Shown here in pieces: positions 49,301-60,326 of a stretch of 64,000 nucleotides of DNA; the stretch's first letter is position 1; the number at the start of each line of letters is the position of its first letter. The notes below the pieces were generated by a model. That model saw only the letters and a list, made by a program, of their open reading frames with translations, did no database searches and was not told where the DNA came from. The DNA is from Rhabdornis inornatus (lineage: Eukaryota; Chordata; Aves; Passeriformes; Rhabdornithidae): assembly GCA_013397075.1 (NCBI GenBank), contig VWZS01003692.1, positions 1-64,000 on the forward strand, given 5' to 3'. The position numbers and the translations under genes were made by a program.

Positions 49301-52300
49301 AGAATAAAGCAAAATGTTTAAAATCACTTTAGTGCAGAATACTACCAAGTCTGGAGAGATATGGCAGTTCATAAATTCTGAAACTTCATATATGATTCTG
49401 TTTTCAGAATCCACAAACATTTAAAAACCAACAATAACCTTAGTTTTAGACAAGGCCATTTGAAACTGAACAATGTTCTGACATTTAACTGTCACTGAAA
49501 ATTTAACTGTCAAGCTTAAAGAGAAATGGATTTTTAAACATGAAGATATAACCACTATAATAACTTAATCTGACCATGATATATGAACAGAATGCCATCT
49601 CTGAATTCCTCCAGTGAATTGAAAAATTTCTGCCTTTACTACAGGTTTTGTTTCATAAGGAGGTGACAGTCTATTTAAGAAAATCTGCTCCAGCTGCAGA
49701 TAAACTGGTTTTAAAAGTAGGTATCCTCATTTAAAAAACAAACAAACAAACAAAACAAAAACACGACAAACAAAATCACAAAAGGTAGCTCTACAGGCCC
49801 AAAATATGCAGTTAATTTCTAGCCTTAATCCATGTCAGACACTATATATTGCCAATTTAGTGATTTACACACTAGCTGGCAAGGCCTACTTCTGAGATCT
49901 CTTGCTCATTTAGTTATAGATGATTATTTCAGCAATGTCTCCTGCACACATCACAAAATATTTTGAGTTGGATGGAACCTACTAAGACCATGGAATCCAA
50001 GTCCAAGTGGCCCATATGGGGTTCTAACCCACAATCCTGGCATTATTAGCACCTTGCTCTGACCAGCAGAGCTAATTGTGAGTGTATGCAGCAGTACTAA
50101 ACCATTATTTACTTTCTGTACATGAAGAACTTGGGAAGCTGTTGAAAGATGCCTTAGCCACTTGCCCAGCTCCTAGCAGAGGAGAGTGAGGGAGCACCTT
50201 TTCTTGTTGACATAAAACAGAAGAGTGGTCCACCAGAGTCCATTTCTTCTTGTAATGGCCAAGAATCACTACACATCCAAAAAAATGTGCATACATGTTC
50301 ATATGTGGATAGGTATTATTTCATAAGGTTGCAATTATTAGCTTGATTTTCAAAAATAAGGCATCTGCATCAGCACCTGAGCTTTAGACAGCTTTCTGGA
50401 ACCCAAGCTGCACAGTGTACATAAATGTACCAGCAACACCAAAGGTGTAATTTCCTCATTACAGATTAGACCACTGTCAGTATTGAGTTTCTGCTGGGTG
50501 ATAAATGATGTTAATGTTTTGATGAGAGAATATGTAGTTCAGACACAGACTAGGTAATGTTAGTCCTTTTCACCTGTCTAAATTAATTAGGCCTCCATAA
50601 AGGTTTGTCCAAAGGCATAAAACATCACCATAAAATTCAGATATGCTCTTACAAGATTTTGTCCGAAAAATTCTAGCTGAAGGAATGTCAGATCCCTCAT
50701 TCACATTCTGGAGCTGACTGTATCTGTACTAACACTACACCTCCCCTCAATTAGCCACAGAAGCACATCCTTCAAGATCAGGCCTATCTTTCACATAGAC
50801 TGGTACTAGTTACACAAACTAATGCTGAAGTTTACTTCAGTAATACACTGCACATCTGCAGCAGCAGTTAACACAGAAAACTTAGGGCTCTTGAGACCAA
50901 TGTCACCAAGAACACAACCTTTGCAAAATAATGATTCATTTAATTTCAACAGGAATCCTTCAGTCATTCAACTGTCTGTCAGTAACATCCTACACTGTGC
51001 AATGCATTGAACAGCTGTTTTTCCTAAGAAGTTCAAGTCTTTGAGAACAGAACAGTTGATAAGTTCATATAAGTAAGTTTATAGCTTACCCACTCAGGTC
51101 AATCGCCTGGACATCAATGCACTAAAAACACAATCAAAACCACTCAAACAGATTACCTAGGCAGCAGCTCTACTAAAATTCCCCTACAAAAGCAGGTACC
51201 TTTGGCATATTTGACAGAGTGGAAAGCTTCTCTTCCCTTTTGATCTTGATTAAAAAAGTAGCTTTAAGTGCTGGTTCATCAAAGCATGGAAAAGCAGACC
51301 TTGCTGCCAGAGGTTCAAACTGAGTTGCTGCAAACCACCTAATGGGAAGAGTGAAGAAGAGCAAATAAGAATTATTAAAAGCATAAATGTCAGTTTATTT
51401 AGGATAGAAGAGTCATTTCCCTCCCAAATGTTCTAAGAGCTTGTTATGAGAATAGCTTTTTGAACAGTAGATGACAAGGCTGCGCCAGTCAAAATAAATG
51501 TTTCATTCACAATTTTTTCTTTAAAACCCAGTAATGTACTTATTTGTGAAGTAATCTTCTTGGATATTTTTTGCTTTCTGAACAAAGAACAATGCACCTG
51601 GAATAATACACTTGCAAAACAATCACCAAAATATAAGCCAGCCAGTTTCCAAAGAGAGGGAACAAAAACAAGATTGAAAAATTAAATTAGCGAGCATGCC
51701 TACTAAGTAAGAGTTTGGAAACCTCTGCAGTAGAGCTGCAAGAAAGCTTTTTCCACCTAATTGCTAGGTCATTTCCTGCAGATGTTCCCACAGTTCATCT
51801 GCTCTCTGAGATGACTAGTAGATGGATTCTGTCCAAGTTCATGTACTGTCTTGTCTCTAATCCAACAGCTATTCATATCATAAGAAGATTTCTCATAAGT
51901 CTACGTTCCTTCTCCACTATTTTTATACTAACTAGCATACGGCTTTTGATGGAGAGCATCTCTGACTTCTGCACCTGCAAGACAACACAGAGTTCAACAA
52001 GTCTACTACTTTAAGTATTTACTGGAGCTAAATGGAGAAGATAGTACATACTGTGCTTTTTTTTTCCCCTTTGCTTTTTTTTTTTTAAACCTACTGCCAA
52101 GGTACCCACAAGTGTTTGGGGAGTTTATTTGTTCTGCACCATGATTCAAACATTTTTAGATACACAGCATTTCTGAGAAGGCACAGTACTGACAACTCAC
52201 AAGATTAAACTGCATGCCTGCTTTCAACTTTTTACACTTTTCTTCCCTCTGACAAATTAATGCAGTTTCACCCCAAGATTGTGCAGAAGAAAACCAAAGA

Positions 52301-54524
52301 ATAAAGAACCATTCTGCATAAAAATATAAAGAAGGCACAATTTTTAATTTTTTTTTCTTTTGGCAGTAAGTGGGTTATTTTGCCAGTTGGTAATTTTGTA
52401 ATTTTGTGACAATATTAAAAATATTCAAAAGAAAGTAAAACTAAACTAAAGAAAATGTATTTTCTTGCAAAATCAGCTTGATAGTTTGAGTTTTATACAG
52501 AAAGTGTAGTAACAATAGAAGCTGTCAGAGTAGTCTGCATTTGTAAAACTACAGACAATAGGCAGACAGAGACTATGCCCCTGCAGAAAGAAGAGGCACG
52601 CAAGAGAACGGAAATGATGAAATCACTAAAGAGTAATCTGAAAAGGATTCACTGAAAAGCATGCAGATTAAAACATGTGTTACATTCTGTTCCTGAACAA
52701 AAGCAGGTAACACTGGACCGAAGAGGGACAAAACCCCCCAAAATTACTCACAGATCATATTTTTTTTTCTGTGAACTATTATGCATTCTCTTTCTACTAC
52801 TGTAAATACAAAAAGAAAAGAAAGCCACAGCTACATCAGAATAGGAAAAAAACCCGCTGAGTTTCAGTCATTTAAGTGATTTTTGCCATTTATACCCACT
52901 GCACTTTTACTCCTGCTTACTTCATGGGAATGTATGTTTTTAATGCTTGCAGTAAGTTGCTTAGCTGACCCACACTGCTTTTCAATTTTTTTAAAGCACC
53001 ACACTTTTTCTAGAAGACCTGCATGGATAGTTTCTTGCCCACAAAGGCATGAACACTCTTAAGTATACAATCAGCATAAGGCCCATTTGAAGTGTGGAGG
53101 GAGGGCCAATTTTAAATGATCTTGCTAAAAAGCACTAATTTACTCTTTGTAAAATAAGTATGATGTTTCCCTTTTCTCCAGTCACCTGAGACTTTGCCTG
53201 ACTGCCATGACGTTTTAATATATGATTGAGAGCACCTTGGCAATGACATCTCCCAGCCCCCTCAGGACTGTGTGACACATCCCTTCGGGCCCCATTGGGT
53301 TCCTCTGGTGATCTTGAACCTGGCCTCTTCCTATGATGACAGGACTTCGTTTCCTCAGTCACAGTCTTGAGACTCAAGGGCTCAAAAAATGTGGGGAGAA
53401 TTTCCAAAGAGAGAAACTAAAAATTTAACAAAAAAGCCACAATACAACTACTTACAACCTCTACACTGAAGTACATTTCACTGTAGGAGAGGCTGTCCTG
53501 ACTTAAGGAATTCACCCATGAAAGACATTTTTCAGGTAGATTAATCAAGAGATTACGAACCGATTTTTCTCAAAAGGAGTAAGTCGCATAAAATGTCCAA
53601 TTAAAAAAAAACAACATTTTTTCTTCTGTTATCAAAGCACAATCTAGATGTGACAGAACAGAAAGTTGTAGTAGTGGGCATACCTTTGCTTAGAGTTCTC
53701 ATCCTCGTAAGAAATTTTGTAGAAACCATAGTAGGTGTTTGATAAATTAGATGAATATTCGATGGTGACAGTATAATTCTGTCCTGCAAGGAGAGCCTCT
53801 GGAGCCATGAGTGCAATCTGGTCATGCAACGGATATTCCAAGAATTCAACTGGCTTTGCTTGATGCCCTTGTGCTGAAGCAATTGTTGCCTTGGTGATAT
53901 TAAGGCCTGAACTGTGAAGTACAACCTTCTGAGTTACATGAAGGATGTTGACCACTATTTTCACAGAGCCTGAAAATTTCAGAGTAGTTAAATTTGGCTG
54001 CAAGACAAGATCATAGTGCAGTGGTACAACATCAGGAGGAAGTCTAATTTTTGCCCATGGAAATAGTTTTCCATTGGTTGCCAAAGGGTATATTAGTTCC
54101 ATCGTATGATTTTTTTTATGGCAGCCTTCTTTGGTAAATGTACACTTGGGAAGAAGATAAATCACCATTATTAATGAAAATGCAATCACAAAAACAACTG
54201 TGCAAACCACCATGGTCCTCGTAGAGGGCACTGAGCACGATCCATTTGGATTTTGCCTATATACAGACATGTTATTCTGCAGACCCGAGCTTCTATTCAT
54301 AAAGGACATCCCCAACAATTTTGCTGATGACCCGTAATCCTCTTCGTCATCATCAATTTCTTGCTCTCCAAGGCCACGCACCAAGAGACGGGAGCTTCTT
54401 GGTTCATATTCCACTTCATCAGGCTCCAGTGGATGTAAACAAGGCTCTTTCGCCAAGTCAACCACATCAGGCTCCTCTTCAAACATACTGTTTTCAATCA
54501 TATTCCTGGGTAGCTGGACTCGAT
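28222..54524 (-). CDS. LNPEP: LNPEP, leucyl/cystinyl aminopeptidase (IRAP), exons 2-18
   Basis: A type II membrane zinc aminopeptidase of the M1 family. It trims N-terminal residues of oxytocin, vasopressin and angiotensin peptides and of peptides for cross-presentation, and cycles in GLUT4-type vesicles. Seventeen exons with GT/AG borders and matching phases were found. They are 54524-53684, 51338-51200, 48525-48394, 46153-46043 (cut by gap), 45360-45206, 44872-44759, 42362-42231, 39518-39387, 38241-38081, 35565-35477, 34770-34590, 33882-33726, 32345-32161, 31501-31340, 30516-30376, 29397-29316 and 28353-28222. They sum to about 1,015 codons, and with the missing first exon and the gap the protein is about 1,025 aa, as in human. 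The N-terminal dileucine/acidic sorting motifs, one TM helix, GAMEN, HELAH and the downstream Glu (WLNEGFA), and the transition-state Tyr (SYIKG) are all present. The first exon (the residues before D-R-V-Q-L-P-R) is not in the window. Confidence 0.96.
29316..29397 (-). CDS. LNPEP: LNPEP exon 17
   Basis: Reads FHLGSYTIQNIISWSTSQF to AHLLE. 82 bp. The donor is GAG|GTTGGT, a weaker site. Confidence 0.93.
30376..30516 (-). CDS. LNPEP: LNPEP exon 16
   Basis: Reads LMQNSLEGEIIRSQELSHII to LLAWDFVKENWEKLTR. 141 bp, donor AA|GTAAGG. Confidence 0.95.
31340..31501 (-). CDS. LNPEP: LNPEP exon 15
   Basis: Reads LPSDVMKAVFAVGAKSNDGW, FLLKMYFSS to EDARKLIW. 162 bp, donor CTG|GTATGA. Confidence 0.95.
32161..32345 (-). 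CDS. LNPEP: LNPEP exon 14
   Basis: Reads HRIEHLLGDKIDQQHWTDDG to MKSNGTV. The in-frame donor is AG|GTACCA. A stronger-looking GTAAGG sits 5 bases upstream and would break the frame. The acceptor TTTAG|CAT keeps alignment with the mammalian protein. Confidence 0.92.
33726..33882 (-). CDS. LNPEP: LNPEP exon 13
   Basis: Reads LGRESLEKAFELIDYLNKEN to AARVM. I used the acceptor CATAG|T, not the nearer CTAG|G, because only the first keeps the frame. Confidence 0.94.
34590..34770 (-). CDS. LNPEP: LNPEP exon 12
   Basis: Reads VIELPEEVEWIKFNVDMNGY, then YIVHYAEDW to KDRANLINNIFNLA, a conserved M1 C-domain block. 181 bp. Confidence 0.95.
35477..35565 (-). CDS. LNPEP: LNPEP exon 11
   Basis: Short 89-bp exon: YLWHIPLTYIT to YLLDQKS. 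The splice phases join exons 10 and 12 exactly. Confidence 0.94.
35800..36760 (-). mobile_element. CR1 LINE fragment in LNPEP intron 10
   Basis: The plus strand has 'gtcatctagttcagctaccc', then 'gagccttttgttctccaggatgaacagcccaa' and 'ccagagctggatgcag', the inverted CR1 3' region. It has the same orientation as LNPEP. No intact ORF. Confidence 0.85.
38081..38241 (-). CDS. LNPEP: LNPEP exon 10
   Basis: Reads ITNGTLDVKKMMKTWIGHKG and FPLVTV to WTSDA. 161 bp, ends in phase 2 at AG|GTTATT. Confidence 0.95.
38330..38790 (-). mobile_element. CR1 RT fragment in LNPEP intron 9
   Basis: On minus, 38553-38390 reads VDVVCLTFSKAFDTVSHGI, the CR1 reverse-transcriptase 'FSKAFDTVSH' block. It is 3'-truncated and ends near 38330. 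Confidence 0.88.
39387..39518 (-). CDS. LNPEP: LNPEP exon 9
   Basis: Reads GASLLLMLKHYLGKDVF to LWDSMNE, 44 codons, phase 0 on both sides. A poly-A run on plus at 39340-39355 lies just past the donor. Confidence 0.95.
39541..42230. other. LNPEP intron 8, no repeat recognised
   Basis: AT-rich intronic sequence. Only short overlapping ORFs are present and I see no named element. Confidence 0.6.
42231..42362 (-). CDS. LNPEP: LNPEP exon 8: transition-state Tyr
   Basis: Reads DALNSSHPVSSAVQSSEQIE to ALSYIK. The Tyr of SYIK(G) corresponds to the M1 residue that stabilises the transition state. 44 codons, phase 0 on both sides. Confidence 0.96.
44759..44872 (-). CDS. LNPEP: LNPEP exon 7: third zinc ligand
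   Basis: Reads WFGNLVTMEWWNDLWLNEGF. The Glu of NEGF is the third zinc ligand. 38 codons, donor TCA|GTAAGT. Confidence 0.96.
45206..45360 (-). CDS. LNPEP: LNPEP exon 6: GAMEN and HELAH
   Basis: Carries the exopeptidase motif in SGAMENWGL and the zinc ligands in VIAHELAHQ. 155 bp, phase 1 in, phase 0 out (CAG|GTACTA). The intact motifs indicate an active enzyme. Confidence 0.97.
46004..46042. other. Assembly gap (39 N) at the 3' end of LNPEP exon 5
   Basis: The gap removes the last few codons and the splice donor of exon 5. Its true size is unknown. Confidence 0.98.
46043..46153 (-). CDS. LNPEP: LNPEP exon 5, 3' end lost in assembly gap
   Basis: From ACTAG|GTATCTGTC the frame reads VSVYAIPRHLNQVGYALDTT, then VKLLKFYQKYF and MKYPL before the Ns at 46042. 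Mammalian IRAP has VSIYAVPEKIGQVHYALETT at this place. About 13 bases (the family's K/Q-K-L-D) and the donor should lie in the gap. This exon is easily missed because no long ORF marks it. Confidence 0.88.
48394..48525 (-). CDS. LNPEP: LNPEP exon 4
   Basis: Reads GIVQDEFFVSLKMSTYLVAF to INGTL, 44 codons. The acceptor is CTGCAG and the donor CTG|GTATGT. Confidence 0.95.
49734..49765. repeat. (CAAA)n microsatellite
   Basis: 'aaaaacaaacaaacaaacaaaacaaaaac' in LNPEP intron 3. Confidence 0.85.
49950..50085 (-). mobile_element. tRNA-Ile-derived SINE with CR1-like tail (TguSINE1-like)
   Basis: On minus, 50078-50008 reads as a tRNA-Ile(AAT) body: A box 'TAGCTCTGCTGG', anticodon loop 'CTAATAA' and a decayed B box 'GGTTAGAACCC', ending 'GGGCCAC'. 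It then runs into a CR1-like 3' segment ('TTCCATCCAACTCAAAA'). This composite matches the SINE described from zebra finch as CR1-mobilised. The copy is in LNPEP intron 3. It has no intact tRNA end and is not a tRNA gene. Confidence 0.75.
51200..51338 (-). CDS. LNPEP: LNPEP exon 3
   Basis: Reads WFAATQFEPLAARSAFPCFD, the highly conserved M1 N-domain block, to SNMPK. Phase 2 in (completes an Arg), phase 0 out at AAG|GTACCT. Confidence 0.95.
53150..53390 (-). mobile_element. CR1 RT N-terminal fragment in LNPEP intron 2
   Basis: On minus the decayed frame reads PMGPEGMCHTVLRGLGD and VIAKVLSII, then (one frame over) GDWRKG. This corresponds to the CR1 blocks SMGPDG(I/M)HPRVLRELAD, VIAKPLSIIFE and EDWKKA. 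Stops and shifts show it is dead. No tail is attached. Confidence 0.75.
53684..54524 (-). CDS. LNPEP: LNPEP exon 2: cytosolic tail, TM helix, start of ectodomain
   Basis: 841 bp. After TTTCAG it enters in mid-codon and reads DRVQLPRNMIENSMFEEEP. The tail carries SRLLVRG and an acidic cluster before AKLLGMSF, the two dileucine sorting motifs known from IRAP. The TM helix is MVVCTVVFVIAFSLIMVIYL. The first luminal domain follows with several N-x-S/T sites. The donor is AG|GTATGC. Confidence 0.96.
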
Positions 54525-56029
54525 CTGAAATAGAAATGGCCATATATCGCATCATAAACAACAGGCTTGAGTGTAACTCCTCAAAGGTATTTCACTGAAT
54601 TACAGCATGGGAAACATCTTTACAGTACATACCATCAAGATCTCTTCCATCTTCTCTCCTAAGTTTGTTTCCTGGAAATATTTCTACACTTTTCTGCCCA
54701 CTGTAATTTTGCTTTCAGTATCTTCAAAAGGATGCTTTCCTTGTGCATAAGGAAAAGCATCTTACACCAAAACTGGAGGTCAGCTATACCACTGCATTGC
54801 TCTCCCAGTCCACAGATGTCACTGGCTTGGTTACATTTCCTCTACTCCAGTAAACTGTACTTGTACTCAACTAAATTCTTTAAGTTGGATTACTTCTTAT
54901 GTTGCACAGTAAAGCACAGCAGCCAATACAGTTCTAGAAGTGTTTCAAATACGCTACTTTTTGACTTCTTCAGCAGAGGAGAAAATCTGTCAATGTGATG
55001 GCAGCCACACAAATAAAACATCCATTTGACATTTTTAAAATTAATTTTTCCCAAACATTGCAAAAAAGACAAAAATATTTTTTCACACAAAAACAGAACT
55101 TAAAAAAATTTAGTTCCAATTGACATCTTAATTTAAGATCTAGCTCATACAATCCTTGAAAAAATCCATGCATCTAAGAAGTCAAATCAGTGCCAGACTG
55201 TTTGCCTCCGTAAAATTTGTCCTTAACAGATAATGGGCCAGTGAATATAAAGGAGGAATTGAAATTCATACCAAATTTTGAAATCACATTTTTGTAGCAT
55301 GCAGTTACATTTTAATGAAAAATTCTGATTGTATCTAGCACTGTTTATGTAAAAGGTTATCTTCTAGCTACTTAGTCTCCCGTCACAGTTTCTATCCAAG
55401 GGACTAGGCAGTGCTTCTGCCCAACTGCAAGGGTTCAGAAATGAACCTAATCTCTTCCAGACATGCATGTCTACTGTCAACTGAACAATAGTCACATCAC
55501 ACCTCTATCCTCCACATTATTTGTTTCCAGAAGAAAAAAGCTGGTTTTCGCTCTGGATGTAAACTTACTGTGAAGTAGGCTAACTTTTATTAATTTCTGG
55601 CAAGAATGTACATTTTGCCAATCTATAAACAACTTAGAATGCAACTGTTTTTCCAATGTATTATTTATTTTATTTTTCATTTTGTTAAACTCAAGTTTCT
55701 ATATGGCTGAAAATCTCAAAACTGAAAATAAAACATTTTAAAGAAAAGACAGCAAGAATATTTTCAAACCAGATATACTAAGTTCCTCAGCATTCACTCT
55801 AAATGTATCAAGACTTCCTGTTTCAAGGCCACGAATTCAGAAAATTGAAGCGTCAGTAGCTGTAGCAATGAAAAGGCCTTAAAACAAAGTAAAAAGAAAA
55901 TAAAAAATCCTTCCTCAGGAAATTCAGTAAGAGAAAGGTGCACTAGTCAACCTGAACAAGACATATAGTGATGTATGAAAGCAAGGAGCTTGGTGAAATT
56001 TGGATCTACCTGTTCTAAGAAGGAATAGA

Positions 56030-56110
56030 ATCAGAGGGTCACAAGGTATCCAAGGTTGGAAGGTCAGGAGGTCATCTACTCCAACCTCTAAGCAAAAGCA
56101 GCTTCCAGAA
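56030..56110 (-). mobile_element. Worn CR1 3'-end scrap
   Basis: Plus 'aaggttggaaggtcaggaggtcatctactccaacctc' in two pieces resembles the inverted CR1 3' UTR. The sequence beyond 56110 does not clearly continue it. Confidence 0.5.
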
Positions 56111-59100
56111 TTTTCTATTCTTATGGCATTTCCCAGTACAGTAACCATGTGCCAGCCTTCAGGCTGCGGTTGCATCCAGTGGTCTAGCACTACAATCTCT
56201 AAACTGGAGCACATGCACTTCCATGTCAGTTTGGGGGCCACACAGAATAGAGAGGACAGAAAGCTAAGTTAAATTACAAGTAAAAACACACAGGCAAACT
56301 AGTGGAGGAAAAAACGTGCAAAGAAAGTATTGTGCAGCAGAATCTCTTCTACAATTCCTCTGCCCAAGAACAGCTTATCAAGAATTCACTATATTACTGC
56401 TAACAGAAGTCCTCGATTACTCCCCTCAGCTGGTTGCTTTTGAAATCTGCTGACTAGCTTTGATCAAATTTGAAAACAGACTCAAGGCCAAATTTCTTCA
56501 AGCCCTAATGCAATCCCACCCCAAAACAACCAGGTGCTGGCTGAAGACACCCAAATCCATATCTGCTATGTATAAAAGGCAGGTATTAAGACTCACATCT
56601 TAACCACTCCAAAAGGTAGCAGTCAATCAGTACACAGCTCCAACCCCAGCTATGGCATGTGCAGCTGCATGGCCAGCAAAAGAGGTAGAAGACAGGGGAG
56701 GCACTGCAGAGGGAAGGAGGAGAAAGATGAAGTGCATAAATCTAGCAGAAAGTAGGCTTCATCAGCTCTGATGCTTAGAGAACAGTTTGCTTTTTGAAGT
56801 CTTTATTCTCTAATAACTTTCTTCTAAAGACAGTATTTTCAAAGTTGCATGCAGGTACTAACAACTTTTTCAGTCAAAAAAAATTATACTAAAAAAAACC
56901 TGAAACTAAGACACAAAAGTTAAACTAGAAGTTAGCTCCAAGACAACTCACAGTTTTAATACCTACAGACATTAATTTCTAGGAAAACAAGTTATAGCCA
57001 ATTTCTACAGAAATACTTGCACAAATTGAAAGTAATCAAACTGTGTAACATCAAAACTTTACTGCATATCAAAAGCATCACAAGACTACTAATCTCCACG
57101 GGAAAGAACACAGACCAAGTATCAAAAGGTTACTAGAGCTATTTATGCTGACATAAAAGTCTTTTTATAATTTTCTTTATTCACAGAATACATTTTTTGA
57201 AGATGAACCACGGGAAACTTGTTTAAAATTTTAACACTCAGATAAACTCTGAACTCTTTGCTTCCTGCTAGTTCACTGGCATTGGTAACATGATAGTGGG
57301 AGTGAATTGAACTTTTTTGACATTTGAATTTTAACCCATGAGCTGTTACAATACAAACCAAACAGCCACATGAAGGTGGAAAAAACAGCATTCTTGAACT
57401 GAAACAAGACACAAGGAATGAGGAGTAGCTTGAGGAGCATGATTGCAGGCATCACATTTCACTGTCATCTCTTATATCACGTATGGCCAAGCAGCAAACC
57501 TTCCCATTTTAAAACACATACAAAGCAGATTAATTCAGATTCCAAATACAACACACGACAAATTAGTACAAATGCAGGAGTAGGAAAATTAACCTGGAAA
57601 GAAGCTGCATGGTTCCAGTGAACTACCATTGTCATGCCACAGGTTGCAGGTGCACAAGAGACATCTGTGGTCACACCAGTCCACAATAATAGAAGTATTG
57701 ATCTGAGCTGCTAAAGCTATCTGCCATCAAGCATGCCAATTTAAATCTAAACCTTGCTAAACACAAGTTTAGTGTGAGAGTAAAAAAGGAGGTAAAATAA
57801 AAAAGACTTGCAAGTGAGTGTTGCTCTCAACATAGCACTAATGAAATGCTAAGAGCCTAAAGGTTAAACCTTAAGCTTTTACCTGCATCAGCTAAAAGCT
57901 TAAACAGACCCAAACAAAAGTGATTTTACACAACTCTTCTACAATTTTTTATTCTGGAAACAAGAGATTTTAAACAACTTCCCCAATACATGATCTACTA
58001 TCACATTTAATGGTGAATAATACGAATACTCACAGTTAGAAACAATCCTGAGAAAAGATGTTAACTACTATATGATCGACAAATCCAGAAAACTAATCTT
58101 TCTCATACTGAAAAACCAAAGGAAGGAAGACATTTTCTCAAAATTGATGGTTCTGAAAGTTTCTTTAGAGCTGCCTCCTGCAGCACAGATTTCCAAAACC
58201 CCTTTGCAAGATACCACCTCATTACAATATTCAGAGATCATAACAAGCTGGGTTTATTATTTTCTGTGAAGAGGACAAAATGCTTAGATGTGACCTTCAA
58301 ATGCAGTTTGCACCAAGACAACAGTACAATAATGAGCTTGCTATATGTACTGTGTGTAATCCCCATAGGTTTTGATAATATGACTTAGGTGGTATAGAGT
58401 GGGATGACTGAAGGACACAAAGGCAAGTGGCTAATTAGCCACACAGCTTGCTCCTACAAGACATAAATTCTTCACTTCTACACCCTTTCACAAATTAGTC
58501 TTTAAACTTATAAAGCAACTTTACCACAATACTCAAGCTCAGTATGAAACATGATCCTACAGGAACAATCAGGTGTTGCAGTAAAACAGCAGTCTAGCAT
58601 TTGCCCCAAGTATTTATTTTGTCTGAAGAGGTCCAATCTCCACTAAGGAGGAGAATGTAAGCTTTTCCCTGAAGTTTAACAGGCAACACAATGTTTTGAA
58701 TCTTAGCGTGTGCAACGATAAAGTATCTCATAAAGTTTGGGTTTTGGAATCCATTATAAATATTCTGTAGAATACAAAAAGAAATTATTCCTTCGTATTT
58801 CAGAGACAGTATCTTCCTGTAATGCTATTAATACCTCTTTTTAGTTCTAGAAGTGTGTACTTTTCCCTTGCAAAACAAAATCAGTAGTCTCTTGTCTATG
58901 TCTATCACGTCTGTATTCTACATCTGAGCTGAAATATCAACACTCAAAATTCTTACATTAATCTAAGTGACCCATTAATTGCGTGCATTCGTTTTTAAAA
59001 GATATGCAGAAAATGCTCAAACTAATTTTATTTTTCATTTTCTCAAATCTGATTAAGAGGCTAAAAATATAAAACCTAAAAATCCTATTCAATCCTATTC

Positions 59101-60303
59101 AATTCAGACAGACTTGCCACTTTCTGAAACTGAAATTCAGCACAATACGATCTTTAAACAGTGAGTAGACATCATACAATATTTTGACTGAAAAAGAAGT
59201 TCCAGGAACTATAGTAACACCTGACACATTGTGGCAACCAAACTCCCACTGCAGATAAGTGAGAACCTTTCTGTAATTCTGGAATAACCTAGGAGCAGAA
59301 CTACTATTGGGTAGCTCGTACCAGCAGAAGTAGCAAAACCCAAGGTCAGACCAAATGTGTAAAGGGGTGAAAGTGTAGTAACCAACTGGAATAAAAGCTG
59401 ATTACCACTAAACGTAAACTACTCCAGCTGCATAAATAACGGGAGAGAAGGTGCAGAGTTAAGCCTGCGCTAAACCAAACATCCATGCCTGGTGGGTCAG
59501 GAAAGAACAGAGAAAAACTGTGAGCCAAGTACTTGCTTTGCTACCAAGCAACTCACTGATATTATGTCAAAACATAATTTTATGCTATGATTTCAGGAAT
59601 AGCTGTTTAACAATGCAAATAGCTATTAAGAGCCATAATACTGTTTTGCATACCTAACTTTTATGTCCAAATTTAAAAGCACTGGCCCTTTTTCAGGCAG
59701 AAGCAGCTGCTGAAAAAACAGCAAATTCCATAGACAAACCACATAAATTTGCTCCTATTAAAAGCCTGGTTGCTTTGGCTAAGACCATCCAGCAGGGCAA
59801 AAAACAACTTGAGATGGACTTTTTCTCTTTAAAGGTATTTTTTATCTTCATGTACCTGTCTATCTCAGCTAGAAGTAGTGGTGAAACACTTGAAAGATTT
59901 CAGCAGAGGTACTAATATCAGAGTATGTTATTCCTAAAACACGAAGGAGCTTGCTACGAGGATGGTAAAGTGAGTTTAGGAAGATGCTGCTATTGGGCAC
60001 AAATACTGCATCACACAGTCTAAAACTAAAAGAACAAAGGTTCCACTATTACTTAAGAATTGGAGAATTTGTTCTACACTGTTAAGCTTTAGCAAACAGC
60101 ATAAAATTCCTTGTTTCCAGGACTCTGAGGAATCATTTGAAGCACTTAAGAGCACTTGAAAATACTTTGTGTATGGCATGTAAGCACGCTCCAAGCAGAG
60201 AGATGCATGCTTGTATGCACATCTAACTCAACTGTAAAAATAGTAAAACTGGTTAGAGTACATGGAACCTGACCATCTCTCCCTTACTTGGTGTTTGGGA
60301 AAA

Positions 60304-60326
60304 GCAGGAAAGGAAAGGAAAGGAAT
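60304..60326. repeat. (AAAGG)n short array
   Basis: About four units of 'aaagg'. Confidence 0.85.

Noticed and set aside
50008..50078. tRNA-Ile gene
   Set aside because: The B box is decayed, the acceptor stem does not pair well and the body runs into a CR1-like tail. It is a SINE.
54525..54561. Upstream in-frame ATGs giving a LNPEP start M-F-M-M-R-Y-M
   Set aside because: A clean TTTCAG acceptor sits at 54530-54525 and conservation begins right after it in mid-codon, so these codons are intron sequence.
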